From: Cytobacillus sp. FSL H8-0458
GTDB taxonomy: Bacteria > Bacillota > Bacilli > Bacillales > Cytobacillaceae
Direction of reading: 5' to 3'
Assembly: GCF_038002165.1 (NCBI RefSeq)
Contig: NZ_JBBOBR010000001.1
Coordinates: 868,001 to 932,000, forward strand
DNA: 64,000 nt
Shown: piece after piece, positions 10,126-17,625 of the stretch
How the letters are laid out: every line of letters starts with the position of its first letter
How positions within the stretch are numbered: the first letter of the stretch is position 1
Notes under the pieces: generated by a model
What the model was told of the DNA's origin: nothing
Databases searched by the model: none
The model's input: only the letters and a program-made list of their open reading frames with translations
Position numbers and translations under genes: made by a program

Positions 10126-10722
10126 TTATTTTATTCCAGTTACACAAACGGTTAATACGGGCCGGGCCTCTTTATATGAAATGGAAATGGAATTAAACCC
10201 TGCAGCCTCCATATCAGCTTTGATTACCTGCCCCAGATTTTTAGCAATGGTTTCATCTGCACCTTCTTCTCTCGGCTGAACCGTAATGGCAATTACTCCG
10301 TCTTTCTCAAGCATCTCATGCAGATGCTGAAGGGATTCTCTTGGTTTTGTCCAGAGTGGATAATTGTTGACTGAAAAGATTTTATTATACTTTTTATCCG
10401 GAAAGTAATCGTGAACATCTATAAGGAACAATCTGACCTTTCCCTGCTGAATATAGTCATCGTTCAGTTTGGCTGCAGCTGCCTTCATATCTTCGGATAC
10501 ATCGACTCCATCCGTCTCTGCATGGCGCCAGTGATCCATAATATGCTTAATACTGTAGCCGGGACCGAAGCCAACCTCTAAAATAGAGTCCCTGCGATTA
10601 ATCTGTAATTGTTCTATTGTCCATTTGTTAATCTTGCGGTTTTCAAAGTACATGATTTTACCGGCAAGCTTTCCCAATAATCCTTCTGGCTTCTCAAATT
10701 GTTTTCCCAAAATATCGAACAT
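10126..10722 (-). CDS. Class I SAM-dependent methyltransferase
   Basis: Protein of 198 aa with SAM-binding motif I LEVGFGPGYSIKH near residues 47-60, an acidic residue after strand 2 (DGVDVSEDM) and a motif II/III region FSVNNYPLWTKP. I choose the ATG at 10722 because a GAGGTGAGGG site precedes it; a GTG 9 bases further upstream lies inside that site. The substrate is not evident; small-molecule or quinone-like methylation are both possible. It is a single-gene unit transcribed toward the TPM gene. Confidence 0.8.
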   Translation of the reverse strand: MFDILGKQFEKPEGLLGKLAGKIMYFENRKINKWTIEQLQINRRDSILEVGFGPGYSIKHIMDHWRHAETDGVDVSEDMKAAAAKLNDDYIQQGKVRLFLIDVHDYFPDKKYNKIFSVNNYPLWTKPRESLQHLHEMLEKDGVIAITVQPREEGADETIAKNLGQVIKADMEAAGFNSISISYKEARPVLTVCVTGIK

Positions 10723-10851
10723 GTCCCTCACCTCGGTGTTTAATACTTATATTTAGTCTCTTTATAGAGGTTCTAAACCTATTCCGTAAAATGGATAAAT
10801 AATTTTTTACTGGAAAAGGTACTATTATGAATTAAGATAGGAGGAAGTCCG

Positions 10852-11451
10852 GTGATTTATGGCGAAGATCAATACCGAAAAGATCTAAATCGGTATATAG
10901 GAAATATTGATGATCAAATTCACTCGCTTTCCAAAACTCTTGAGGAATTCAGCTGCTGTATTTTATCTGATTTCGAAACCTTGCAGAAGACAGTTGCAGA
11001 AGCCCACACCATTGCTTCGACATATTATCTGCAGTCATATTTAGCTCCTTTTACGAAGGAATATTCAAGCGTATCACTCGCTGCCCAGCATCTATCTGAA
11101 AAAAGGCATGGGGGGCTGATTGTTGTAGAAAGAAGACAGCCGGTTGAAGAATATATACATAACGGGACGCCGATAGGAGCAAAAGTAAGCAACACATTGA
11201 TTGAAACGATCTTTTATCCGGGTAACCCGCTGCATGATGGAGGTACATTAATAAGAGAAGACATCATAGTTTCTGCAGGAAGCATTCTGCCCCTTACAAA
11301 TAAAACCATTGAAGGAAAGAAACTTGGGACAAGGCACAGAGCTGCAATTGGCATCACTGAAAAATCAGACGCGGCTGCCATAGTTATTTCAGAGGAAACA
11401 GGCCGCATTTCTTTTGCAGTAGATGGCCAGCTATATACAATCCGTACTTAA
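10852..11451 (+). CDS. cdaS: Diadenylate cyclase, sporulation CdaS type
   Basis: Makes c-di-AMP from two ATP (199 aa). The C-terminal DAC domain has the catalytic DGG in NPLHDGGTLI and the RHRAA motif in LGTRHRAAIGITE. The N-terminal helical region (about 1-65), with no membrane segment, matches B. subtilis CdaS (YojJ), where these helices restrain activity in a hexamer. GTG start after an AGGAGGA site. In B. subtilis the gene is forespore specific; I could not identify a SigG promoter with confidence. Confidence 0.88.
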   Translation: MIYGEDQYRKDLNRYIGNIDDQIHSLSKTLEEFSCCILSDFETLQKTVAEAHTIASTYYLQSYLAPFTKEYSSVSLAAQHLSEKRHGGLIVVERRQPVEEYIHNGTPIGAKVSNTLIETIFYPGNPLHDGGTLIREDIIVSAGSILPLTNKTIEGKKLGTRHRAAIGITEKSDAAAIVISEETGRISFAVDGQLYTIRT

Positions 11452-11478
11452 AAAATCCCCCTAATACTGGGGGATTTT
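11451..11478. terminator. Terminator, probably bidirectional
   Basis: AAAATCCCC / GGGGGATTTT with an 8-base loop, between cdaS and a convergent small gene. Confidence 0.8.
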
Positions 11479-11485
11479 ATCTTAG

Positions 11486-11641
11486 TTATTTCTTATTAAT
11501 TTGTTTCCCGCTTTTTTTCTGGCTTTGAGATTTATTGTTTCCCGCCTGAAACTCATTTCCGAGTTCAATATCGTTTCGCTTATCCTGTTTTTCAATTTGG
11601 GCTCTCGTTTGATTTGAATTTTGTCTGCCTTGTTTTGTCAT
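11486..11641 (-). CDS. Small hydrophilic protein (51 aa), unknown
   Basis: The 51-residue product begins MTKQGRQNSNQTRAQIEKQD and is almost free of hydrophobic residues, rich in Gln, Asn and Lys. A GGGAGG site lies 7-8 bases before the ATG, and the gene ends just before the shared terminator. Composition recalls gamma-type small acid-soluble spore proteins, which would fit its position next to cdaS, but I cannot name the family. Confidence 0.6.
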   Translation of the reverse strand: MTKQGRQNSNQTRAQIEKQDKRNDIELGNEFQAGNNKSQSQKKSGKQINKK

Positions 11642-11741
11642 ATTTCATTCCTCCCTTAAAATAGCTGACAGTCTTAATATGCGCTATAACCGGGAATAGA
11701 TGAACAATATATTATAAAAATGACTTAAAGAGGTGATTATA

Positions 11742-12413
11742 GTGTGCGGCAGGTTTACTTTAACGGAAACAATTCATAAACTTCAGCTGCTGTTTGGGTT
11801 TGAATATGCAGAAGGTGAGGTTATGCCCAGATATAATATTGCCCCCAGCCAGAATATTTTAACAGTCACTGCTGACGGCAAGCAGCGAATCGGCAGACAG
11901 ATGAAATGGGGACTGGTTCCTTTCTGGGCGAAGGATGAAAAAATAGGTTACAAAATGATAAACGCCAGAGCGGAAGGCATCGACTCGAAACCAAGCTTTA
12001 AAGCTCCCTTTAGAAGCAAAAGATGCTTAATCCTGGCAGATGGGTTTTATGAATGGAAGAAAACCGAAGAAGGAAAGCAGCCTTACAGGTTTATCATGAA
12101 TGATGAACAGCCTTTTGCTTTTGCAGGAATTTGGGATATCTGTAATAAAGACAAAGCTCCTTTATTAACCTGTACAATTATTACAACGGGACCTAATGAA
12201 GTAACAGAAGAAGTTCATGACAGGATGCCGGTCATCTTAAAGAAAGATGATTTTGAGGATTGGCTGAATCCCCGTTTTCATGACACTGAATACCTGAAGT
12301 CTTTACTTGTACCTTACCCGGCTGAAAAAATGGATAAATATCCGGTATCAGCTAAAGTGAATTCACCCAAGAATGAACTGGCAGAATTAATTTCTCCACT
12401 TAATAGTTTATAA
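11742..12413 (+). CDS. SRAP / YedK-HMCES family protein
   Basis: SOS-response-associated-peptidase family member (223 aa) that forms a covalent thiazolidine crosslink to abasic sites in single-stranded DNA. The start is decided by biochemistry: GTG 11742 gives Met-Cys-Gly-Arg-Phe, so Cys2 becomes the N-terminal nucleophile after Met removal; a GTG 9 bases upstream would bury it. The family motifs NIAPSQ, MKWGLVPFWA, INARAEG, CLILADGFYEWKK and the HDRMPVI active-site His are present. Confidence 0.92.
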   Translation: MCGRFTLTETIHKLQLLFGFEYAEGEVMPRYNIAPSQNILTVTADGKQRIGRQMKWGLVPFWAKDEKIGYKMINARAEGIDSKPSFKAPFRSKRCLILADGFYEWKKTEEGKQPYRFIMNDEQPFAFAGIWDICNKDKAPLLTCTIITTGPNEVTEEVHDRMPVILKKDDFEDWLNPRFHDTEYLKSLLVPYPAEKMDKYPVSAKVNSPKNELAELISPLNSL

Positions 12414-12414
12414 A

Positions 12415-12437
12415 ACGGACGCGCAATGCGTCCGTCT
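12415..12437. terminator. Hairpin between convergent SRAP and DinB genes
   Basis: ACGGACGC / GCGTCCGT around GCAAT, following the SRAP stop. The T run is weak (CTCCTT), so termination efficiency is uncertain. Confidence 0.6.
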
Positions 12438-12439
12438 CC

Positions 12440-12904
12440 TTACCCTTTGCTCACAAACATCGGAAGATCCGTATGGCCCATTTCCCGTACATAAACAAAC
12501 AGGTTCCCTTTATGGTGAATTTCATGATCCATTGCAATCTGCAGCAGCTGGCTGCCGGTAAGTTCCATTCCGAAAATTCCGGTCATATCAATTTTTCTTT
12601 CCAATTCCTCACTGGTTAAGGATGAAATCACTTCAATTGTTTTCTCTGTAAAATTTTCAGCAGCTTCTGATAGATTTGGAGCAATTTCATCGAACTTTTC
12701 ACCAAACACTGCCGGGAAGCCATCTTTTGCTGTTTTGGCAAACATATAAAAAGAGGTGAGCATATGGGTAACCAGTTTGCCGGCAGGCATGCTAGTTTCA
12801 GTTGGTCTGTAACCATAATCTTTGTCATCAATTTTCCTGATCAGCTCATTGGTCACCTTTCTATGTGATAAAAAATAGGTTAAGTATTTTTGTGCTCTTT
12901 CCAA
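12440..12904 (-). CDS. DinB family metal-dependent protein
   Basis: Four-helix-bundle DinB/YfiT-type protein (154 aa). The probable metal ligands are the His of LVTHMLTSF near residue 47 and the two in MDHEIHHKGN near residues 129-133. TTG start with an AGGAGGG site about 8 bases upstream. In Bacillaceae such proteins include thiol transferases (BstA-type) and many of unknown substrate; I cannot say more. Confidence 0.85.
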   Translation of the reverse strand: MERAQKYLTYFLSHRKVTNELIRKIDDKDYGYRPTETSMPAGKLVTHMLTSFYMFAKTAKDGFPAVFGEKFDEIAPNLSEAAENFTEKTIEVISSLTSEELERKIDMTGIFGMELTGSQLLQIAMDHEIHHKGNLFVYVREMGHTDLPMFVSKG

Positions 12905-13088
12905 ATAAGTTCCCTCCTAAAAAGATTATCAGAATTAAATTTCAACTAAACCTGTGTAAATCCCTTTATATTACAAAAATTTTATAGCTGGCAGGAATTT
13001 TGCGAAAATGGTGGAATTATTTAACAGGGGAAGATTTGGAAGAATCTCTATATTGCAGACGTATTGTTCATAGGGGGGAGATTCAAAT

Positions 13089-15215
13089 ATGGGGAAAAAG
13101 AAGAAAAAGAAAAGCCATGTGCCTTTTAGGGTCAATTTATTGTTTTTCTCTGTTTTTGTTTTATTTTCATTATTAATCTTAAGGCTTGGTGTAGTACAGA
13201 TTGTAAATGGCGAGACATACAAAAAAGAAGTCGACAGGACGGAAGATGTCATCGTATCTAACCCGGTTCCAAGGGGAAGGATGCTTGACCGGAACCATCA
13301 GGTTATTGTGGATAATCACCCAAAGAGTGCGATTACATATACCAACCGGAATGCCAAACAGGACGAAATGCTTCAGGTGGCAGAACGGCTGGCTGTTCTG
13401 ATTGATAAAAAGACTGATAAAGTGACCGAACGGGATAAGAAGGATCATTGGATCTTGAAAAACCCGGAAGCTGCCCGGAAAAAAATAACTGAAAAGGAAT
13501 GGAAGCTTTTTAAAGAAAAAAAACTGGATGATAAGCAAATCTATAAGCTGCAGCTAAAAAGAATCACAGAAGAAGATCTGAAGCAGCTGAGTAAGAAGGA
13601 TATGGAAGTGCTGGCAATCTTTCGTGAATTCACGAGCGGCTATGCGATGACACCGCAAATTGTTAAGAATGAAGGTGTATCACAAAAAGAATATGCGGCG
13701 GTAAGCGAGAATCTCCAATATCTTCCAGGTGTCAATACAACGACTGATTGGGACCGGACTTATGCTTTTGAAAGTACGCTCCAGACAGTGCTTGGCAGGG
13801 TTACGGATTCCAGTGAAGGGCTGCCCCAGGAGCGGCTTGATTATTTTCTGTCCAGAGATTACAGCAGAAATGAACGTGTTGGAAAGAGCTATCTGGAAAT
13901 GCAATATGAAGATGTTCTGCATGGCCAAAAATCAAAGGAAAAGCTTATTACGAAAAAAGGGGAAATTCTCGGAAGTGAATTGGTTTCTGAAGGACAAAGA
14001 GGCAAAGATCTTGTCCTGACGATTGATATGGACCTTCAGAAAGCTGTGGAAGAAATTTTGGAAGAGGAAATTTGGGCTGCCAAGCGGACCCGGGGAACTT
14101 ATTTAATGGATCGTGCGTTTGTCGTCCTAATGGATCCGCATACAGGTGAAGTTCTGACAATGGCAGGAAAGATGATTGGCAAGGATGAAAATGGCAAAAT
14201 CGTTCTGCAGGATTATGCGCTGGGTACCATTTCATCTTCTTACAATGTGGGATCCTCTGTAAAAGGGGCAACTGTTTTAACAGGCTATAAAACGGGTGCA
14301 ATTACACCCGGAACGACCTTTTTAGATGCACCGATGAAAATTGCAGGAACCCCGCAGGTGAAAAAATCATGGTTTAACTTTCAGGCAATCATGAACGAAA
14401 CAAGGGCATTGCGTATCTCCTCAAACGTATATATGTTTAAAACAGCCATTGAAATTGCGGATGCGCGTTATGCTTATGATCAGCCACTTGGATTTAAAAA
14501 TCCTAATGCATTTGAAGATATGAGAGAATCTTTCGGCCAATTTGGCCTTGGTGTCAGAACTGGCATTGATTTGCCAAATGAGGCAATAGGTTATGAGGGT
14601 CCTCTCAGATTGCCGGGATTCCTGTTAGACCTTGCAATCGGACAGTATGATACCTATACTCCAATGCAAATGGCCCAATATATATCAACGATAGCCAATG
14701 GAGGATACCGCATTCAGCCGCGGCTTTTAAAAGAAATTCGCGAGCCGGCAACGGAGCAGGAGGAACTTGGCCCAATCTGGAAGGATATTCAGCCGACTGT
14801 CTTAAATACGATAGATGTAAGCGAAAGAGAGCTAAAGACTGTTAAAGAGGGACTAAGACAGGTGATGCAGCATCCAGAAGGCACTGCATATAGAAGGTTC
14901 GCAGACGCACCATATTCTCCAGCAGGAAAAACTGGCACAGCGGAAGCATTTTATGACGGCCCGCTCAAAAAAAAGGGTGATAAATTAATAGATGTTATGA
15001 ACTTGAGCCTTGTTGCCTATGCACCGCATAATAATCCTGAAATCGCCATGTCAGTCATTGTTCCATGGGCATACCAGGGAAGAAGCGGGCATACTGCCAA
15101 TTATGAAATTGGCAGGAAAGTTTTAGATAGATATTTTGAGCTGAAAAAGAAGCGGATGTCCGGTGCAGAACAGGAGAAGCCTGCCGAAGAAGATTCAGAA
15201 ACAGAAGAAAACTAA
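13089..15215 (+). CDS. Class B penicillin-binding protein, PbpA/PbpH type
   Basis: Monofunctional transpeptidase (708 aa). A lysine-rich cytoplasmic start leads into a membrane segment (about residues 15-37), a PBP dimerisation domain (NPVPRGRMLDRN) and the transpeptidase domain with SSVK (nucleophile Ser389), SSN (in RISSNVYMF) and KTGTAE motifs. Length and layout fit the elongation-specific PbpA (PBP2A) and PbpH of B. subtilis. The tail is acidic (EKPAEEDSETEEN). GGGGGGAG ribosome binding site. No rodA gene adjoins it. Confidence 0.9.
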   Translation: MGKKKKKKSHVPFRVNLLFFSVFVLFSLLILRLGVVQIVNGETYKKEVDRTEDVIVSNPVPRGRMLDRNHQVIVDNHPKSAITYTNRNAKQDEMLQVAERLAVLIDKKTDKVTERDKKDHWILKNPEAARKKITEKEWKLFKEKKLDDKQIYKLQLKRITEEDLKQLSKKDMEVLAIFREFTSGYAMTPQIVKNEGVSQKEYAAVSENLQYLPGVNTTTDWDRTYAFESTLQTVLGRVTDSSEGLPQERLDYFLSRDYSRNERVGKSYLEMQYEDVLHGQKSKEKLITKKGEILGSELVSEGQRGKDLVLTIDMDLQKAVEEILEEEIWAAKRTRGTYLMDRAFVVLMDPHTGEVLTMAGKMIGKDENGKIVLQDYALGTISSSYNVGSSVKGATVLTGYKTGAITPGTTFLDAPMKIAGTPQVKKSWFNFQAIMNETRALRISSNVYMFKTAIEIADARYAYDQPLGFKNPNAFEDMRESFGQFGLGVRTGIDLPNEAIGYEGPLRLPGFLLDLAIGQYDTYTPMQMAQYISTIANGGYRIQPRLLKEIREPATEQEELGPIWKDIQPTVLNTIDVSERELKTVKEGLRQVMQHPEGTAYRRFADAPYSPAGKTGTAEAFYDGPLKKKGDKLIDVMNLSLVAYAPHNNPEIAMSVIVPWAYQGRSGHTANYEIGRKVLDRYFELKKKRMSGAEQEKPAEEDSETEEN

Positions 15216-15243
15216 TATTTTTTGGCCTAAGACGGCTGGACAA

Positions 15244-15277
15244 AAAGCCTTTCCTTATTGGGAATGGCTTTTTTTAT
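15244..15277 (+). terminator. Terminator of the PBP gene
   Basis: AAAAGCCTTTCC / GGGAATGGCTTTTTTT hairpin. It overlaps the 3' end of the convergent small membrane-protein gene. Confidence 0.85.
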
Positions 15278-15434
15278 ACCTGAATTTATTTTTAAAGTGT
15301 TTGAATTTATCTTTAATCAAAATCGGTTCGTCATTTTTTTCAAAGATCTTGCGGTTAACCATGAATTGAATCGCTTCTTCCAGAATTGCGAGGATAATAA
15401 TAGGGATGAAGATTACCAGAAACCAAAACCACAT
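15255..15434 (-). CDS. Small single-span membrane protein (59 aa)
   Basis: The product begins MWFWFLVIFIPIIILAILEE: one N-terminal membrane helix followed by a basic cytoplasmic tail ending KKSHSQ. AAAGGAG lies 8 bases before the ATG. It ends inside the PBP terminator hairpin, so the two genes share 3' structure. Family not recognised. Confidence 0.65.
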   Translation of the reverse strand: MWFWFLVIFIPIIILAILEEAIQFMVNRKIFEKNDEPILIKDKFKHFKNKFRYKKSHSQ

Positions 15435-15610
15435 TGCTTCTGCTCCTTTCGTCTGATCGCATACAATTTATTTATATTCAGGAATGTACAGATAATGATG
15501 TGAATGGGAAAATAACCCATTCATTCTCCGGGCTTAACCATGTCCTGGTTGTTTTCTTAAATAACCTATTATTACTAAAATAAACTTCTGCTTCTTTAAG
15601 GTACTGTGTA

Positions 15611-15635
15611 GTTTAATGAAAGGGCATTCGGGAAA
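15611..15635 (+). promoter_or_regulatory. SigB-like promoter
   Basis: GTTTAA (15611-15616), 13-base spacer, GGGAAA (15630-15635), 25 bases before the start of the 93-aa gene. The -35 is a perfect general-stress match; the -10 agrees at 4 of 6 with GGGTAT and resembles the GGGAAT variants. Confidence 0.5.
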
Positions 15636-15659
15636 ATAAGTTAAAAAGGAGGTCCTGAC

Positions 15660-15941
15660 ATGAAAACAATAAATGTAGAGCTTCAATATGATGATCAGGA
15701 AATGAATAATAATCAGACAAAAGCATTTGATAAATTGAAGAGCCATCTCGAAGGCACAGGATTTAAAGTGGTAACGATTATGGAAAATGACCAATATCTA
15801 AAGGATAATTCTGGCCTTCCAAGTCAAAAGAAAAATAAGGTTTTGCCATCTCAGCCTGAAGGAGCAGAACCTGATATCAATTCCAGCGGTGCTGGAGGCA
15901 TGGTCTCCCCTGATTCCAGTGAAAGCAAATACTCTGAGTAA
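15660..15941 (+). CDS. Hydrophilic protein of unknown function (93 aa)
   Basis: Starts MKTINVELQYDDQEMNNNQT; the first 55 residues could form a small alpha/beta unit, and the tail is disordered and rich in Ser, Gly and Pro. A textbook AAGGAGG site precedes the ATG. The SigB-like promoter and small hydrophilic character suggest a general-stress protein. Not recognised as a named family. Confidence 0.65.
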   Translation: MKTINVELQYDDQEMNNNQTKAFDKLKSHLEGTGFKVVTIMENDQYLKDNSGLPSQKKNKVLPSQPEGAEPDINSSGAGGMVSPDSSESKYSE

Positions 15942-15950
15942 GAATATTAG

Positions 15951-15980
15951 CCTTAGTCACATTGCAGACTAAGGTTTTTT
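15951..15980 (+). terminator. Terminator of the 93-aa gene
   Basis: CCTTAGTC / GACTAAGG with an 8-base loop followed by TTTTTT. Confidence 0.9.
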
Positions 15981-16077
15981 ATTATTAAAAAGGAATTAAT
16001 CTGTTTGGAGGAGTATCGTTATTGAGGTTAGGGCTCCTAAAAGCGGAAAACAGTTTACCTATTCATCAGAAAATTAC

Positions 16078-16108
16078 TAAGAGAGCAGACAATGTACTCT
16101 GCTCTCTT
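16078..16108. terminator. Terminator at the 3' end of the DUF3231-like gene
   Basis: AGAGAGCAGA / TCTGCTCTCT with an 8-base loop and T or A runs on both sides; serves the minus-strand gene ending at 16140 and any plus-strand transcript from 16007. Confidence 0.75.
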
Positions 16109-16139
16109 TTCCATACAGCAATGTTTTATATGCAACCCT

Positions 16140-16652
16140 TTAGCAATTATCTGATTTGTGTAGATGAAGCGGCGGAGGAATCAGCCAGCCTTTTTCTTTG
16201 TTCATGCGAAGAACCTTTATGCCTAAAGCAGCTTTCTGAGTATGAAATTGGCCAAACATGCCTGCAATATCTTCGCGTACACATTGACCCATGATCGTAC
16301 TGCAGCCAACCATTCCTGCAGCCAAGTCTCCTGCTAATTTTGCAGCTACCTCAGGATCCATGAACCTGGCACCTGGAGGAATATCATTCACACAAGCATC
16401 AGGTCTGTCCGGTGGTGAAGGAGGAAGGCCAATCCCGTTCTCCTTTAACATAGCCTCAACCTGTTCTTCTTCCTGTTTGGAGAGGCGGATTGCTTCTTCA
16501 AGCATCTTCTTTAAGTCCTCATCTCCAGAGTGACTTAGCATGGTCTGGTAGGCAGAAGCCATACCTTTGCCTGCGAGCAGGTAAGACCAGGTACTAAAGA
16601 CTTCACCATAGTGCATCGGTTCATCTTTTGGATTTCCGCTTAAAATACCCAT
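16140..16652 (-). CDS. DUF3231-type helical protein
   Basis: Protein of 170 aa, mostly helical. The start is set by an AGGAGGT site 6 bases before ATG 16652, giving MGILSGNPKDEPMHYGEVFSTW; an upstream in-frame ATG at 16676 has a poorer site. Sequence style (MHYGEVFSTWSYLLAGKGM, KQEEEQVEAMLKENGIGLPPSPPDRP) matches the DUF3231 proteins of Bacillaceae, which have a ferritin-like four-helix layout. Function unknown. It contains a CSTIMGQCVRED segment with two cysteines. Confidence 0.75.
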   Translation of the reverse strand: MGILSGNPKDEPMHYGEVFSTWSYLLAGKGMASAYQTMLSHSGDEDLKKMLEEAIRLSKQEEEQVEAMLKENGIGLPPSPPDRPDACVNDIPPGARFMDPEVAAKLAGDLAAGMVGCSTIMGQCVREDIAGMFGQFHTQKAALGIKVLRMNKEKGWLIPPPLHLHKSDNC

Positions 16653-16808
16653 AGTATACCTCCTGAGAAAATTCATTATTGTGCCACCTTCCTTATAATG
16701 CACAGCTATATCATGCCCATTCGGAGCCTGAAAATGTAATCAATATTAAATGGTTAATTTTCATTAATTTGTGGTAAATAACGTATAAAAGCAGAGGAGA
16801 TGAAAACT

Positions 16809-17123
16809 ATGGACCAAACAAAAAATACCTATTATATAGATATTGAAAATGCGCAGATTTACTCCGAACCTGTAGAAGCTGCCGAATGGCAGTTTAAAAT
16901 ATTTGCGACTGACGAAGAATTGGCTCAGTTAAATGAATACATTAATGAGAATTATGATGCAGATCTTAAAACATTTGCCCGTGCCCATGTGCCGTTCCTC
17001 GAGTACCACAAAGAATCGAAAAATGATGAATACGATGCATCCATGGAAGGCATATATAAAATGATTTATAAATTGGGTGATGAGGAAGCCCGGAAACATA
17101 TAGAAGGAATGGGGATACTGTAA
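16809..17123 (+). CDS. Acidic hypothetical protein (104 aa)
   Basis: Begins MDQTKNTYYIDIENAQIYSE; acidic, soluble, no membrane segment. ATG 16809 is preferred because a GAGGAG site lies 9 bases upstream, while the in-frame ATG at 16800 directly abuts that site. Similar short proteins occur across Bacillaceae, sometimes labelled hydrolase without support. No motif seen. Confidence 0.65.
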   Translation: MDQTKNTYYIDIENAQIYSEPVEAAEWQFKIFATDEELAQLNEYINENYDADLKTFARAHVPFLEYHKESKNDEYDASMEGIYKMIYKLGDEEARKHIEGMGIL

Positions 17124-17128
17124 TCGGA

Positions 17129-17167
17129 AAAATGCAGCTGGTCTTAAACAGACTGGCTGTTTTTTAA
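17129..17167 (+). terminator. Terminator of the 104-aa gene
   Basis: CAGCTGGTCT / AGACTGGCTG around TAAAC followed by TTTTTT. Confidence 0.75.
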
Positions 17168-17373
17168 TAAAATAATACATAAAAAGAACCGTCTATTCTG
17201 CTTTCATCAGAATGACGGTTTTTATATTTGTTCCTGTATAATTGATCTTTTTTAGTTTTTGTTTTCCTTGTGCGCATGTCGCTAAACACAAATGGGCTTC
17301 GATTGCATTCAGGGTTTCTTGTTCCCTCACGCACTGCTTTGTCCCTTACCTTCTTAGCAGATGATTTAGCCAT
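17164..17373 (-). CDS. Small basic protein, YqkK-like (69 aa)
   Basis: Starts MAKSSAKKVRDKAVREGTRN and contains RKTKTKKDQLYRNKYKNRHS, a pattern I associate with the YqkK-type small basic proteins of Bacillus. AAAGGAG site 8 bases before the ATG. The last codons run through a hairpin (AACCGTC...GACGGTT, 17187-17226) with a short T-rich stretch on the minus strand, so the transcript may end there. Function unknown; nucleic-acid binding is possible from the charge. Confidence 0.6.
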   Translation of the reverse strand: MAKSSAKKVRDKAVREGTRNPECNRSPFVFSDMRTRKTKTKKDQLYRNKYKNRHSDESRIDGSFYVLFY

Positions 17374-17404
17374 ATTACCAGCTCCTTTTGTTAGGATTGT
17401 ATCA

Positions 17405-17480
17405 TTAATTCCTAGATAACTCCATCCCCGGCAGACAGATTTACTGCCAGTCAAAAAGACCGTGAGTGGTCTTTTTTTTG
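17405..17480 (+). ncRNA. Candidate small RNA with intrinsic terminator
   Basis: No plus-strand ORF here, yet a GGCAG/CTGCC hairpin (17430-17448) is followed by a perfect terminator-like hairpin AAAAAGACC/GGTCTTTTT (17453-17476) with a long T run. An orphan terminator upstream of the nar promoter suggests a short transcript or an insulator. The 5' end is a guess and no strong promoter is visible. Confidence 0.25.
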
Positions 17481-17520
17481 TCAAAAGCTTTGTCTGTCAT
17501 TTCTCAAATTTTTTTAAGAT

Positions 17521-17555
17521 AGGGGAATTTTCCCCTCCAAATGGGGAAGTTCCCC
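17521..17555. promoter_or_regulatory. Two palindromic activator sites upstream of the nar operon
   Basis: Site 1, AGGGGAATTTTCCCCT (17521-17536), has 7-bp arms; site 2, GGGGAAGTTCCCC (17543-17555), has 6-bp arms. They share GGGGAA/TTCCCC and their centres are 20.5 bp apart, two helical turns. They resemble the G/C-box palindrome bound by NreC in staphylococci. Site 2 is centred about 44 bases and site 1 about 64 bases before the likely transcription start. Confidence 0.7.
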
Positions 17556-17578
17556 GATATGGAAAAAAACCTCCCGCT

Positions 17579-17586
17579 TATACAAT
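17579..17586 (+). promoter_or_regulatory. -10 element of the nar operon promoter
   Basis: TATACAAT with no recognisable -35 hexamer 16-18 bases upstream (the region reads GATATGGA), as expected for an activator-dependent promoter. The leader to the first ATG is about 33 bases and carries GAGGAGGAG. Confidence 0.55.
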
Positions 17587-17625
17587 AAGGTTAAGGTAAT
17601 TGTTTGTGAATGAGGAGGAGTTATT

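Noticed and set aside
15163-15503. Plus-strand ORFs of 68 and 81 aa after the PBP gene
   Set aside because: They cross the PBP terminator and are antisense to the 59-aa membrane protein, which has a good ribosome binding site.
16022-16294. 90-aa plus-strand ORF opposite the DUF3231-like gene
   Set aside because: It runs through a terminator hairpin and then antisense to a gene with a much better start site; its composition is that of a shadow frame.
17490-17620. TnrA or FNR control of the nar operon
   Set aside because: No TGTnA-7-TnACA box and no TTGAT-4-ATCAA or TGTGA-6-TCACA site was found between the small RNA candidate and the first gene.
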